This document shows, in pieces, positions 1 to 6,900 of a DNA stretch of 24,092 bases. Below the pieces are notes generated by a model. The model saw only the letters and a program-made list of their open reading frames with translations, searched no databases and was not told the DNA's origin. Source of the DNA: a virus; the IMG/VR virus record IMGVR_UViG_3300036846_000181, positions 1 to 24,092 of that record; one strand, given 5' to 3'. Within the stretch, counting starts at the first letter, position 1, and each line of letters starts with the position of its first letter. A program made the translations under genes and the position numbers.

Positions 1-105
1 CGATGCGCCCCTGTGAGCGGGGATCGGCTCACCACGCCTGTTCGCAGCGACATGCGAGCCACGTTGCCGGATCACGACAATTCCGGGGAGACTATGAGTG
101 AGTGA
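1..105 (+). CDS. C-terminal end of an upstream gene (possibly portal), partial
   Basis: Frame 1 is open from the first base to a TGA at 103-105 and would encode about 34 residues ending in GETMSE. It overlaps the GTG start of the scaffold gene by eight bases, a spacing typical of the coupled genes in this window. In phages of this layout the gene before the scaffold is usually the portal, so a portal C-terminus is a reasonable guess from position alone. The fragment has no recognisable motif. Frame 3 is also open, to 101, so the choice of frame is uncertain. Confidence 0.35.
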   Translation, partial: RCAPVSGDRLTTPVRSDMRATLPDHDNSGETMSE

Positions 106-925
106 TACAACGCAAGGCCAGGACGCCGCTCTATTCGAGCAAGCAACGACTGATCTCGAAGCTTTCGAAAATCCGCAGTTGCCAGAGCCGAAACCGGAGC
201 CGCCCAAGCCAGAACCACCGCAACCCGGCAGCGATAACCTTCCGCCTGACGCCGCAGTGCCCTCGGGGCGCTTCCGCGAAGAAAGCGAGGCACGTCGCCG
301 GGCCGAACGCGAAGCACAGGACTTGAGGGCGCGGCTTGCCGCGTATGAAGTCCAGCCGCGTTCACAGCCGCAGCCTGAGAAGAAGCTCGACGTGTTCGAC
401 AACCCGCAAGGGTTTGTCGCGCAGGAAGTCAAGCCGTTCTTCGAACAGATGCGGCAAGAGATGCAGATGACGCGCGAAGCGATGTCTGCGGACAATGCGG
501 TCAGGGTCTATGGCGAACCAAACGTGTCGGCGGCGCGGGCCGCTCTTGAACAGGGCATGGCCCGGCACGATCCGCATGCGTGGGCGACTTACAATCGCGC
601 GATGGCATCGCACGATCCCTATGGCGTGATTACCCGCGCGCACATGGATCGCGAAACGCTGCAACAGATCGGCGGCGACCTTGCGACCTACAAGTCCAAA
701 ATCTTGGACGAGGCGATGAAGGACCCGGAGTTTCAGCGCAAGGTCATTGAGGCCGCGCGCACAGGCGCACCGATGGTTAATCGCCCGATCACTCAGCCAG
801 CAGTCCCCAATCTGCCATCGCTGTCGGACATCGGCACAGCGGGCGGGGACGAACAGTTGCAAGACAACGCCTCCGACGAAGCCCTTTTCCGACAAGCCGT
901 CTCAGCCAAGCGGCGCAGGAACTAG
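98..925 (+). CDS. Capsid scaffolding protein
   Basis: This 275-residue, highly charged protein sits directly before the major capsid gene, the standard place for a phage scaffold. The N-terminal 55 residues are acidic and rich in Pro, Glu and Lys (PEPKPEPPKPEPPQP). A predicted coiled coil rich in Arg, Glu and Ala follows (about residues 58-85), then helical segments, and the protein ends in the basic tail AKRRRN, as scaffolds often do where they touch the coat. Scaffolds guide coat assembly and leave before or during DNA packaging. The start is a GTG at 98 with GGGGAG at 85-90, seven bases away. An ATG at 94 is out of frame and runs into a stop after three codons. The assignment rests on composition and position, not on a conserved motif. 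Confidence 0.8.
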   Translation: MSDTTQGQDAALFEQATTDLEAFENPQLPEPKPEPPKPEPPQPGSDNLPPDAAVPSGRFREESEARRRAEREAQDLRARLAAYEVQPRSQPQPEKKLDVFDNPQGFVAQEVKPFFEQMRQEMQMTREAMSADNAVRVYGEPNVSAARAALEQGMARHDPHAWATYNRAMASHDPYGVITRAHMDRETLQQIGGDLATYKSKILDEAMKDPEFQRKVIEAARTGAPMVNRPITQPAVPNLPSLSDIGTAGGDEQLQDNASDEALFRQAVSAKRRRN

Positions 926-926
926 C

Positions 927-951
927 GCCGCTAACCCCAAGGGGTTGCGGC
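927..951 (+). promoter_or_regulatory. Hairpin enclosing the capsid gene ribosome-binding site
   Basis: GCCGC (927-931) pairs with GCGGC (947-951), and after a one-base bulge AACCCC (933-938) pairs with GGGGTT (941-946). The only good Shine-Dalgarno sequence for the capsid ATG at 953 is AAGGGG (939-944), which lies in the loop and 3' arm. The scaffold stop codon (923-925) is one base before the hairpin. A ribosome finishing the scaffold would melt the stem, so the element looks suited to coupling coat synthesis to scaffold synthesis. The pairing is visible in the sequence; the function is inferred. Confidence 0.6.
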
Positions 952-952
952 T

Positions 953-2146
953 ATGCTTACGTCAAATCATGTCAATAACGAACTGATCAAATTCCGCCGA
1001 CAGGTCATTACTGACTTTCTGCGGCGCTCTCGGTTCGATCCCTTCATGGGAGATACTTCGACCGCCGTCATCGTTCGCATGATGGACCTTGAGGCCAACG
1101 GCAAGGAAATCAACGTTCCTCTCGTCAACCAGATGACCGGCCCCGGTGTGGGCGTCGGTACGCTGCGCGGCAATGAAGAACAGATGGATAGCTATGGCAT
1201 GCCGTTGTGGGCCGATTGGGCACGCAACGCGATTGCCAACAACCGCGCCGTCAACAAGGAAAGCTCGTTCGACGTTCGCTCGACCGCGCGCTCCCTGTTG
1301 CGCGGCTGGTCGCGTCGCATCGTGCGTGACGATCTGACTGACACGCTGTTGTCGATCCCGACCGCAGCCATTCAGTCGGGCCGCTTTCAGGCACCGGGCA
1401 ACCGTGTCAACGGCGTCAAGTGGAGCGCAGCCACCACGGCTCAGAAAAATTCGTGGACCACTGCGAACTACGACCGCTTGCTGTTCGGCAAGGACTTGGC
1501 GAACTACTCGTCAGTCTTTAGCACGGCGATCCTCAACGTGGATGCCACCAACGATCTGTTCACCGCTGCCAACGGATCGCTGATGAAAATCCTCGCCAAA
1601 CAGTCGGGCGTCGATCCCTCCAATCCTGGCATCTACAACGGGCGTCCGAAGATCACGCCTTACGAGATCGAGGAACTGGACGAGGAAATGTATGTCTGTT
1701 TCCTCGGGGATCGTTGCTTTGCGCAGTTGCAGGGCGACCCGGCGATGTATCAGGCCAACCGCGATGCGCGCGCCCGTGAGGGCGATCCGACCAAGAGCAA
1801 CCCGATCTTTACGGGTGGCGCACTGCTCTATGACGGCGTCCTCTACAAGAACATCCCTGAGATCACCTCACGGCTGTTGTTGAAGGGCGCTGGCGCGGCG
1901 GGCGTCGATGTCGAGCCTGTGTTCATGTGCGGTCAGGCGGCCATGGCCTATGCAATGGGCCAGATGCCGCGCCCGACTTCGCTTGAAGATCAGGACTATG
2001 ACTTTGTGACCGGCATCGGCATCGAAGCACAGTACGGTGTCGGCAAGGTCGCCAAGGCACCTCTGACGACGCAAGGCGCGACCGTGGGTGATCTTGTCGA
2101 TTGGGGCATGGTCACTGCTTTCATGGCGGCACCCGCCCACACCTAA
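953..2146 (+). CDS. Major capsid protein, N4-gp56 family-like
   Basis: This 397-residue protein forms the icosahedral head shell. It has the pattern I associate with the N4-gp56 capsid family: a GxGVGxGTLRGNEEQ stretch near residue 62, a following segment rich in Asn, Arg and Ala (NNRAVNKESSFDVRSTARS), a Trp-containing helix (LLRGWSRRIV), a central NPIFTGGALLYDGVLYK block and a C-terminal DWGMVTAFMA segment. The length is normal for the family. It follows the scaffold and is closed off by a strong terminator, which fits a protein needed in large amounts. The ATG at 953 is preceded by AAGGGG with an eight-base spacer, within a hairpin. Family membership is by recalled pattern and was not searched. 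Confidence 0.87.
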   Translation: MLTSNHVNNELIKFRRQVITDFLRRSRFDPFMGDTSTAVIVRMMDLEANGKEINVPLVNQMTGPGVGVGTLRGNEEQMDSYGMPLWADWARNAIANNRAVNKESSFDVRSTARSLLRGWSRRIVRDDLTDTLLSIPTAAIQSGRFQAPGNRVNGVKWSAATTAQKNSWTTANYDRLLFGKDLANYSSVFSTAILNVDATNDLFTAANGSLMKILAKQSGVDPSNPGIYNGRPKITPYEIEELDEEMYVCFLGDRCFAQLQGDPAMYQANRDARAREGDPTKSNPIFTGGALLYDGVLYKNIPEITSRLLLKGAGAAGVDVEPVFMCGQAAMAYAMGQMPRPTSLEDQDYDFVTGIGIEAQYGVGKVAKAPLTTQGATVGDLVDWGMVTAFMAAPAHT

Positions 2147-2153
2147 GACAACC

Positions 2154-2180
2154 GGCCCGGCAGCGATGCCGGGCCTTTTT
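2154..2180 (+). terminator. Intrinsic terminator after the capsid gene
   Basis: A perfect nine-base-pair stem (GGCCCGGCA at 2154-2162 with TGCCGGGCC at 2167-2175) encloses the four-base loop GCGA, a stable GNRA type. Five T residues follow directly. It starts eight bases after the capsid stop codon and before the next ribosome site, so it should reduce transcription into the downstream head genes or define the 3' end of an abundant capsid message. Confidence 0.9.
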
Positions 2181-2206
2181 CTATTTCTCAAAGGGAGACC
2201 ATGATC

Positions 2207-2626
2207 ATGGCACCTCGGAAAGGTTATGCGCAGCCGCAGGCTGGCTCACAGGGCTTTGCCCGCACCAAGAAAGTGTTTGGCGGCCCCACTATCACCCTCG
2301 TCGCCGCCGACGTGGCGCTCAACGGTCAAGTCGCGGTTGCCCGCGTGCCGAAGGATTTCATCATTCAGAGCATGAATGCGGTGTTCGGGGCCTGCGACAG
2401 CGGCGCGACGCTTTCGATGTCGATTGGCACGCTCGCCAACAACGCGCTCTTGGCGGCGACCTCGACCACGCCTCGGGCTGGCGGAACCGTCACCCTTGTC
2501 GGTACCGCTGTGAACAATCAGTTCACCGACGATACCGACATCATCCTGACCACGACCGCAGGGGCGGCCGGTCTCGGCGCAACCCCCACCGTCAACCTGA
2601 CGATGGAGGGCTATATCGGCCCGTAA
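2207..2626 (+). CDS. Head decoration or stabilisation protein candidate
   Basis: This protein of about 139 residues lies just after the capsid gene, where decoration or head-stabilising proteins are usually found. The sequence is Thr-, Ala-, Val- and Gly-rich and strongly beta-type (residues 30-139), with phrases such as VAVARVPKDFIIQSMNAVF and the C-terminus TMEGYIGP. These resemble small phage head proteins in which a beta sandwich sits on the shell. No catalytic motif is present. An in-frame ATG lies at 2201, but the Shine-Dalgarno GGGAG (2193-2197) is only three bases from it and nine from the ATG at 2207, so 2207 is preferred. The role comes from position and composition. Confidence 0.68.
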   Translation: MAPRKGYAQPQAGSQGFARTKKVFGGPTITLVAADVALNGQVAVARVPKDFIIQSMNAVFGACDSGATLSMSIGTLANNALLAATSTTPRAGGTVTLVGTAVNNQFTDDTDIILTTTAGAAGLGATPTVNLTMEGYIGP

Positions 2627-2665
2627 AAAACGGGAACCGTTTCACATGAAACCACGTTTTTTACG
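2622..2665. repeat. Perfect 11-base inverted repeat with nested inner repeat
   Basis: CGTAAAAAACG (2622-2632) is the exact reverse complement of CGTTTTTTACG (2655-2665). Inside, GTTTCA (2639-2644) and TGAAAC (2647-2652) form a second inverted repeat. The 5' arm contains the stop codon of the upstream gene, and the 3' arm ends four bases before the ribosome site of the next gene. The A and T tracts give it some resemblance to a bidirectional terminator, but the stem has little GC, so termination may be weak. Confidence 0.6.
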
Positions 2666-2678
2666 AATGGAGGAACCC

Positions 2679-3050
2679 ATGACTAAAAAGGTCAGCGTGA
2701 CTTACCATGCCCCGAAGGGCGACAGCAAAGTGGTCGAAGCCTTCGGCCACACCTTCTTTGACGGCAAGGCCGAAGAGATCGAGATCGAGGATTATGCGTT
2801 CGGCAAGCTCAAAAACAACGCAAATTTCACTTGCGGGAAAGAGAGCGATGTCGATCCGAACAAGCGCGATGCCGCCAAGGACAAGGCCGCAGACGAGGCG
2901 GCCAAGCGAGAGGACGACGCCAAGCGACAGGCGCAGGAAGGAAGCCGCCCGCTCCGTGGGGCGGTCAATCCCAACCTGCCAGCGGAGGGCGACGACAAAG
3001 AGGGCGACAAAAGTAAAACCCACACCGCGCAAGCGGGCCGCGATCACTAA
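2679..3050 (+). CDS. Small charged head-region protein of unknown function
   Basis: This 123-residue protein is of unknown function. Residues 1-50 look like a folded beta domain (KKVSVTYHAPKGDSKVVEAF) and end in a segment (FGKLKNNANFTC) reminiscent of small phage head proteins that define a domain edge. The second half is a low-complexity run of Asp, Glu, Lys and Ala with many charged repeats, probably helical or disordered. The chosen ATG at 2679 has GGAGG five bases upstream; an ATG at 2646 in the same frame has no such site and is rejected. An alternative frame over the 3' half encodes a strikingly Lys-rich tail that runs past this stop codon, so the true C-terminus may differ. Confidence 0.65.
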   Translation: MTKKVSVTYHAPKGDSKVVEAFGHTFFDGKAEEIEIEDYAFGKLKNNANFTCGKESDVDPNKRDAAKDKAADEAAKREDDAKRQAQEGSRPLRGAVNPNLPAEGDDKEGDKSKTHTAQAGRDH

Positions 3051-3102
3051 GCGAAAACCCGCGAAAATCAAAGCGAAAACCAAAAAGAAGGGCCGCCGCT
3101 AG
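2956..3102 (+). other. Alternative-frame basic tail or small overlapping ORF
   Basis: In the frame +1 to the gene at 2679-3050, an open stretch continues 52 bases past that gene's stop. From a GTG at 2956 it would give about 48 residues, ending in a run of mostly Lys and Arg (TKRKPAKIKAKTKKKGRR). A purine-rich AGGAAGGAAG lies at 2935-2944. The composition looks like a nucleic-acid-binding tail, and the segment ends exactly before the hairpin at 3091-3108. It could be a separate tiny gene, the product of a frameshift, or chance in a purine-rich stretch. Confidence 0.3.
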
Positions 3103-3116
3103 GCGGCCTTTCCTTT
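3091..3116 (+). terminator. Weak terminator-like hairpin before the next head gene
   Basis: GGCCGCC (3091-3097) pairs perfectly with GGCGGCC (3102-3108) around the loop GCTA, followed by TTTCCTTT. The interrupted T tract suggests partial termination. The ribosome site GGAGG (3117-3121) of the next gene follows at once. Confidence 0.55.
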
Positions 3117-3125
3117 GGAGGTGGC

Positions 3126-3479
3126 ATGGCGCTTACGATTCTCACCGCGACCATTAGCAAGGGCACGGCGCTGTCCAACGCGATCCAGATTACCGGCGCT
3201 CCGGTGGTGCGCCTGATCATGCCGACGCCTTGGGACTACGCCGGGGGCGTCAGTTTCCAGTGCTCGCCTGACGGCGTGACCTTTCGCGATCTGTTCGACA
3301 CTGCGGCGGGTGAACTGGTGATGAAAGTCGAGCCGGGCGTTGAGGTGTGGATTGGCACGCCGCGCTTTGCCATCACCAACACCTACCTCAAAATTCGCTC
3401 GGGCACGCGCGCCAAGCCGGTCAATCAGTCGGCGGATCGCGTGTTTCAGATCATTCTTGACCCCAACGCGATGAAGTAA
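3126..3479 (+). CDS. Small virion structural protein (head-region beta protein)
   Basis: This 117-residue protein begins MALTILTATISKG and contains a PWDYAGGVSFQCSPDG segment, then FRDLFDTAAGELVMKV, and ends with a KIRSGT...VNQSADRVFQIIL region. This arrangement resembles small phage proteins of alphaproteobacterial phages and prophages located between the capsid and connector genes. The composition predicts a compact beta sandwich without membrane segments. It has a strong GGAGG ribosome site and is followed after one base by the gp4-like gene, so the two are coupled. A role as decoration or head-completion protein is possible, but the sequence does not show it. Confidence 0.65.
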   Translation: MALTILTATISKGTALSNAIQITGAPVVRLIMPTPWDYAGGVSFQCSPDGVTFRDLFDTAAGELVMKVEPGVEVWIGTPRFAITNTYLKIRSGTRAKPVNQSADRVFQIILDPNAMK

Positions 3480-3480
3480 C

Positions 3481-3822
3481 ATGACCACCTTCACCTCCGA
3501 TCAGATCATCAACGGCGCAGCGGCGGCGCTCGGCAAGTGGGTTCCTGGCGAGGCCTTGGGATCAGCGGAGCATGACACGATCTCGGCGGCGCTGGACGCG
3601 GTGCTCGCGGAAGAAAGCAAGATCATCGCGATCTCCGACCGCGATGAAATCCCGGCCTTTGTCGCCGAAGTCATCATCACCATGACGGCAGCGTTCGCGT
3701 CGGCGTCGTTTTCGAACGTCCCGCTCGACTACTCCGTCACCATGGAACCGCTGGAACGGCGCTTGCGCTATCTGGTCGCGCAGTCGCCGACCTATGAGCC
3801 CTTGCAGGCGAACTATTTCTAG
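3481..3822 (+). CDS. Head-completion (P22 gp4-like) connector protein
   Basis: This 113-residue, mostly helical protein begins TFTSDQIINGAAAALGKWVPGEAL and continues with a helix ending AALDAVLAEESKII. This matches the general layout of gp4-type head-completion proteins (a helix, a GE turn, then a long helix with a conserved LxxxLxE-type pattern), which bind beneath the portal and start tail assembly in P22-type phages. The next gene is gp10-like, matching the P22 order gp4-gp10. Its stop is directly adjacent to the next ATG. The identity is inferred from size, helical pattern and neighbour. Confidence 0.62.
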   Translation: MTTFTSDQIINGAAAALGKWVPGEALGSAEHDTISAALDAVLAEESKIIAISDRDEIPAFVAEVIITMTAAFASASFSNVPLDYSVTMEPLERRLRYLVAQSPTYEPLQANYF

Positions 3823-5241
3823 ATGACCGACGTTCCGTTTCCGCTGCTCTCGACACCCGGCCAGCATCCGCAAGTCAGTGGAGGGCGGCTGATCAATTGC
3901 TATCCAGAACCGCTGGCCGCGACCGCTGGCAAGCCGAACGCCTACTGGCGTGTTGCTGGTCTCTCTCAGTTCGGAACGGCCCCTAGCGGCGTCTACAGGG
4001 GCGGCGTCGTGGTCGCAGGCACGTTCTATGGTCTCTTTGGCACCACGGTCTACAAATTCAATTCGCTCGGGGGCGCGGGTGTCTCACTCCCCGGTTCGAT
4101 CCCCGGCACGCAGTTTTGCTGGTTTGCCGCCAATCAGAACAGCCCACCCGACATCGCGGTGGTCTCACCCGGCCTCGGTGCGTTCATCGTGGTCGATCCG
4201 ACCGGGGTGGCGAACTACCCCGGTGGAACTGTCGGCTCGCCGAACTGCGTCACCTTCATGAGCGGCATGTTCGTGTTCACCTATGGCAACGGGTTGACAC
4301 AGACCTCTGATGTCAACTCGACCAACATCGGCTCACTCAGCCACGCCGCTGCGCAGTCGAAGCCGGATGTGCTCTACCGGCCGATCCCGCTCACCAACGG
4401 GCAATTGTTGCTGGCTGGCGGGAACACCATCGAAGTGTGGGGCGCACCGATCAATTCGCAGGGCTACCCGTTTTCCTACGTCTCCACGATCTACAGAGGG
4501 ATCGCCGGGCCTTCGGCCATCGCAGGCGCGGAGGATGGATGGGGCAAAGGCATATTTCTGGTGGGTGACGACAACAAGGTCTCGACACTCACAACCTATA
4601 CCCCGACGCCGATCTCGGTACCCGACATCGATCAGTTGATTGAGGCCGAACCCGACAAGACCAAGATCAGCGTTGGCGTCTATGTGTCGCGCGGTCACGG
4701 CATGGTGGTGGTGCAGGGTCCGAACTGGTGTTGGGAGTACGACACCACGTTGCAGTCCTGGCATGAGCGGCAATCCTATTTGCAGAGATTCTGGCGCGCC
4801 TATCAGCCGATCAACGTGTTCGGCAACTGGCTGTCGGGTGACAGTCTTGCGTCAAACCTTCTCAAGATCGACGGCACCGTTCGGAAGGAATTGACCGATC
4901 CCTTGAAGATGCGCGTCGAGACCGGCCCGATGGGCGCATTTCCGCGCATGATGAGGGTGAATGCTATCGAACTGTATCTGACCAAGGGTTCATCGATTGC
5001 GACCGGTCACGATCCTGATGAGACCAATGCGGCGGTGGATATTTCGATGTCGCGCGACGCTGGACTGTCATGGGGCACGCCGCGATCCGTTGCGATTGGA
5101 CGGCAACAGACCTCGCTTCGCGCGCGCGCCTCGATTTGGGGACAGGCCGATCTTCAAGGTGTCAGGTGGCGCTTTGAAGAAAGCGCCGGTCTCAACTTCG
5201 CGTTCATGGGCGCGGACATGGCCGTGGATGCCTTGCGATGA
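3823..5241 (+). CDS. P22 gp10-like tail hub / packaged DNA stabilisation protein
   Basis: This 472-residue beta-rich protein resembles the packaged-DNA stabilisation (gp10) family. Its N-terminus has the typical NCYPEPLAATAGK phrase (genome-encoded NxYpE-like motif), then GVYRGGVVVAGTFYGLFGTTVYKFN, the pattern of short repeated beta strands seen in the family. In P22 this protein forms a hexameric hub or plug below gp4 that keeps DNA in the head and holds tail spikes. The length agrees with P22 gp10 (about 470 residues). The start ATG directly follows the upstream TAG, and the next gene begins inside the stop codon, so expression is coupled. Confidence 0.75.
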   Translation: MTDVPFPLLSTPGQHPQVSGGRLINCYPEPLAATAGKPNAYWRVAGLSQFGTAPSGVYRGGVVVAGTFYGLFGTTVYKFNSLGGAGVSLPGSIPGTQFCWFAANQNSPPDIAVVSPGLGAFIVVDPTGVANYPGGTVGSPNCVTFMSGMFVFTYGNGLTQTSDVNSTNIGSLSHAAAQSKPDVLYRPIPLTNGQLLLAGGNTIEVWGAPINSQGYPFSYVSTIYRGIAGPSAIAGAEDGWGKGIFLVGDDNKVSTLTTYTPTPISVPDIDQLIEAEPDKTKISVGVYVSRGHGMVVVQGPNWCWEYDTTLQSWHERQSYLQRFWRAYQPINVFGNWLSGDSLASNLLKIDGTVRKELTDPLKMRVETGPMGAFPRMMRVNAIELYLTKGSSIATGHDPDETNAAVDISMSRDAGLSWGTPRSVAIGRQQTSLRARASIWGQADLQGVRWRFEESAGLNFAFMGADMAVDALR

Positions 5242-5543
5242 AGATCGCGCTGCCTGCGCAAAACATCTCGATCCAGCACCCGACAGGTGAAATCGATCCG
5301 ATCTGGTACGAGAAGCTTGCCAGCATTGCGAACGCAATCAACAACGGCACGCTTGGACAGCCCGGCCCGCTCCCCAACACCGGCACAACGGGTTTTGGTT
5401 TTATCCCGACAGTCGCAGGCGCACCGACCGGTGTCCCGACCGCGCAACCCGGTTATGTCGCGGCGGTCTACGACACCACCAATCACAAGATTTGGTTTTA
5501 CGACACCACCACGTCAACGTGGCGCGGTGTCGTGGTCACATGA
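5238..5543 (+). CDS. Small tail-region protein of unknown function
   Basis: This 101-residue protein begins in an ATGA overlap with the gp10-like gene. Its N-terminus is short and helical (IWYEKLASIANAINN). A Pro-, Gly- and Thr-rich stretch follows, and the C-terminus (AAVYDTTNHKIWFYDTTTSTWRG) looks like a single beta hairpin of the kind used to display or join phage appendages. I do not recognise a family function. Its place between the hub protein and the ejection proteins suggests a virion component. Confidence 0.6.
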   Translation: MKIALPAQNISIQHPTGEIDPIWYEKLASIANAINNGTLGQPGPLPNTGTTGFGFIPTVAGAPTGVPTAQPGYVAAVYDTTNHKIWFYDTTTSTWRGVVVT

Positions 5544-5551
5544 GGTGACAT

Positions 5552-6355
5552 ATGGCGGACTTTCTTTCGACGTTGTTCGGCGGTGGGGCCGAAGCGGAAG
5601 CCGCCGCCAAGGACCGCGCGGCACTGGCGACATATCAGGGACAGGCAGGCGACGTTCTCGGCTCGACGTACAACCAGGGCCGCACCGATCTGACATCGGG
5701 CATCAATGCCTACGCGCCGCTCGCGCAACTCGGTCAGACCTATTCGGCGGCGGCCCCGACCTACATGGCCGCGCTCGGCACCGGTACGCCAGAACAACAG
5801 GCGGCGGCGCTCGCATCCTTCAAGAGTGCGCCCGGCTATCAGGCGATGCTCGACGCCAATTCGCAGGCGGTGGCACGGCAGCGCGCTGTCGGCGGCATGG
5901 GCGCGAGTGGAAACGCCGACATCGACGCGATGATGGGGGCGGCGGGGATCACCAGCCAGCAATACCAGAACTGGCTGCAAAATCTCCAAGGTGCCGGGCA
6001 GATGGGGATCAATGCGACCGGCACGGCGGCGGCGGGACAGGCGGGTGGTTACGGATCGCTCGCCCAACTCGGTCAGCAGTACGGTCAGAACATGAGCGGC
6101 GTCTATAGCAACGTCGCGACCGGCGACATCGGCGCGAATAATTTGCAGGCCGCAGGCGAAGCCGCTGGCGCGAAGAACCTCTTGGGGGCCGGTCTTTCAA
6201 TTGCCTCGCTGGCAATGGGCGGCGGTGGTCTCGGCGGTCTTGGCAGTATGCTGAGTGGCGGTGGTACGCCAAGCACGGGGATGACATTCGGCGGCTACGG
6301 CGGCGGCACGCCCGGATCAGGAATGATGGGCGGCATTCGTTACCCGGCGTTGTAA
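5552..6355 (+). CDS. Internal virion / DNA-ejection protein, gp7-like
   Basis: This 267-residue protein is Ala-, Gly- and Gln-rich. It has a helical body full of small residues (YQGQAGDVLGS, GLSIASLAMGGGGLGG) and a glycine-rich, hydrophobic C-terminal third (about residues 205-255) that could insert into membrane. This matches phage ejection proteins such as P22 gp7, which are packaged in the head and form a channel across the cell envelope. Position and neighbours support the call: a transglycosylase and two larger ejection proteins follow. GAGGTGA lies just upstream of the ATG at 5552. Confidence 0.65.
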   Translation: MADFLSTLFGGGAEAEAAAKDRAALATYQGQAGDVLGSTYNQGRTDLTSGINAYAPLAQLGQTYSAAAPTYMAALGTGTPEQQAAALASFKSAPGYQAMLDANSQAVARQRAVGGMGASGNADIDAMMGAAGITSQQYQNWLQNLQGAGQMGINATGTAAAGQAGGYGSLAQLGQQYGQNMSGVYSNVATGDIGANNLQAAGEAAGAKNLLGAGLSIASLAMGGGGLGGLGSMLSGGGTPSTGMTFGGYGGGTPGSGMMGGIRYPAL

Positions 6356-6357
6356 AC

Positions 6358-6900
6358 ATGGCAGTCGCTCCGCTCTTATTCCCACAGCAACAGGCCTATA
6401 GCGACGCTACCGGCTTGTTCAAATCGCTTGGCTCGCTCGGCAACGTGATGTCGCCGCAGTCAAGCCTTGGCGATCTCGGGACGCTGTACGGGACACCACC
6501 AACCGCCTCACCAACCGCCGCACCGTCCTCGGGCTCGAATTATTCGAAGGCGATCTCGGGGATCGAGAGCGGCGGTCGGTACGACGCGCTTGGGCCTTCC
6601 ACCAAGAGCGGTGATCGCGCCTATGGCAAGTATCAGGTGATGGGCGCGAACATTCCCGAATGGTCGAAAGCCGCGCTCGGCTATTCGATGACGCCGGAAC
6701 AATTCCTCAATGATCCCAATGCACAGGAAAAAGTCTTTAGCCACCGGTTTGGTCAGTACGTCGATAAGTATGGCCCGACCGGCGCGGCCAAGGCGTGGTT
6801 CGCGGGCGAAGGCGGAATGACGAACCCGAATGCGTCCGACGTGTACGGGACCACGGTGCAGAGTTACGCCGACAAATTCAATCGCGCCCTGGATCAATAG
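6358..6900 (+). CDS. Virion-associated lytic transglycosylase
   Basis: This 180-residue protein carries an SLT-type transglycosylase domain from about residue 60. It shows AISGIESGGRYDALG, with E70 the likely catalytic glutamate, then RAYGKYQVMG, the counterpart of the usual GLMQ motif, and later AWFAGEGGM. It would cut peptidoglycan during DNA entry. Residues 8-30 (FPQQQAYS...SLGSLGNV) match the N-terminus of the next protein, which suggests a shared head-targeting or assembly tag. A Thr-, Ser- and Pro-rich linker lies at 40-60. The start ATG is two bases after the upstream stop, and the stop abuts the next ATG, so all are coupled. Confidence 0.82.
   Translation: MAVAPLLFPQQQAYSDATGLFKSLGSLGNVMSPQSSLGDLGTLYGTPPTASPTAAPSSGSNYSKAISGIESGGRYDALGPSTKSGDRAYGKYQVMGANIPEWSKAALGYSMTPEQFLNDPNAQEKVFSHRFGQYVDKYGPTGAAKAWFAGEGGMTNPNASDVYGTTVQSYADKFNRALDQ

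Noticed and set aside
5287-6108. 273-residue plus-strand open frame in another reading frame
   Set aside because: It overlaps two tail and ejection genes and is Arg-rich, typical of a frame shadow.
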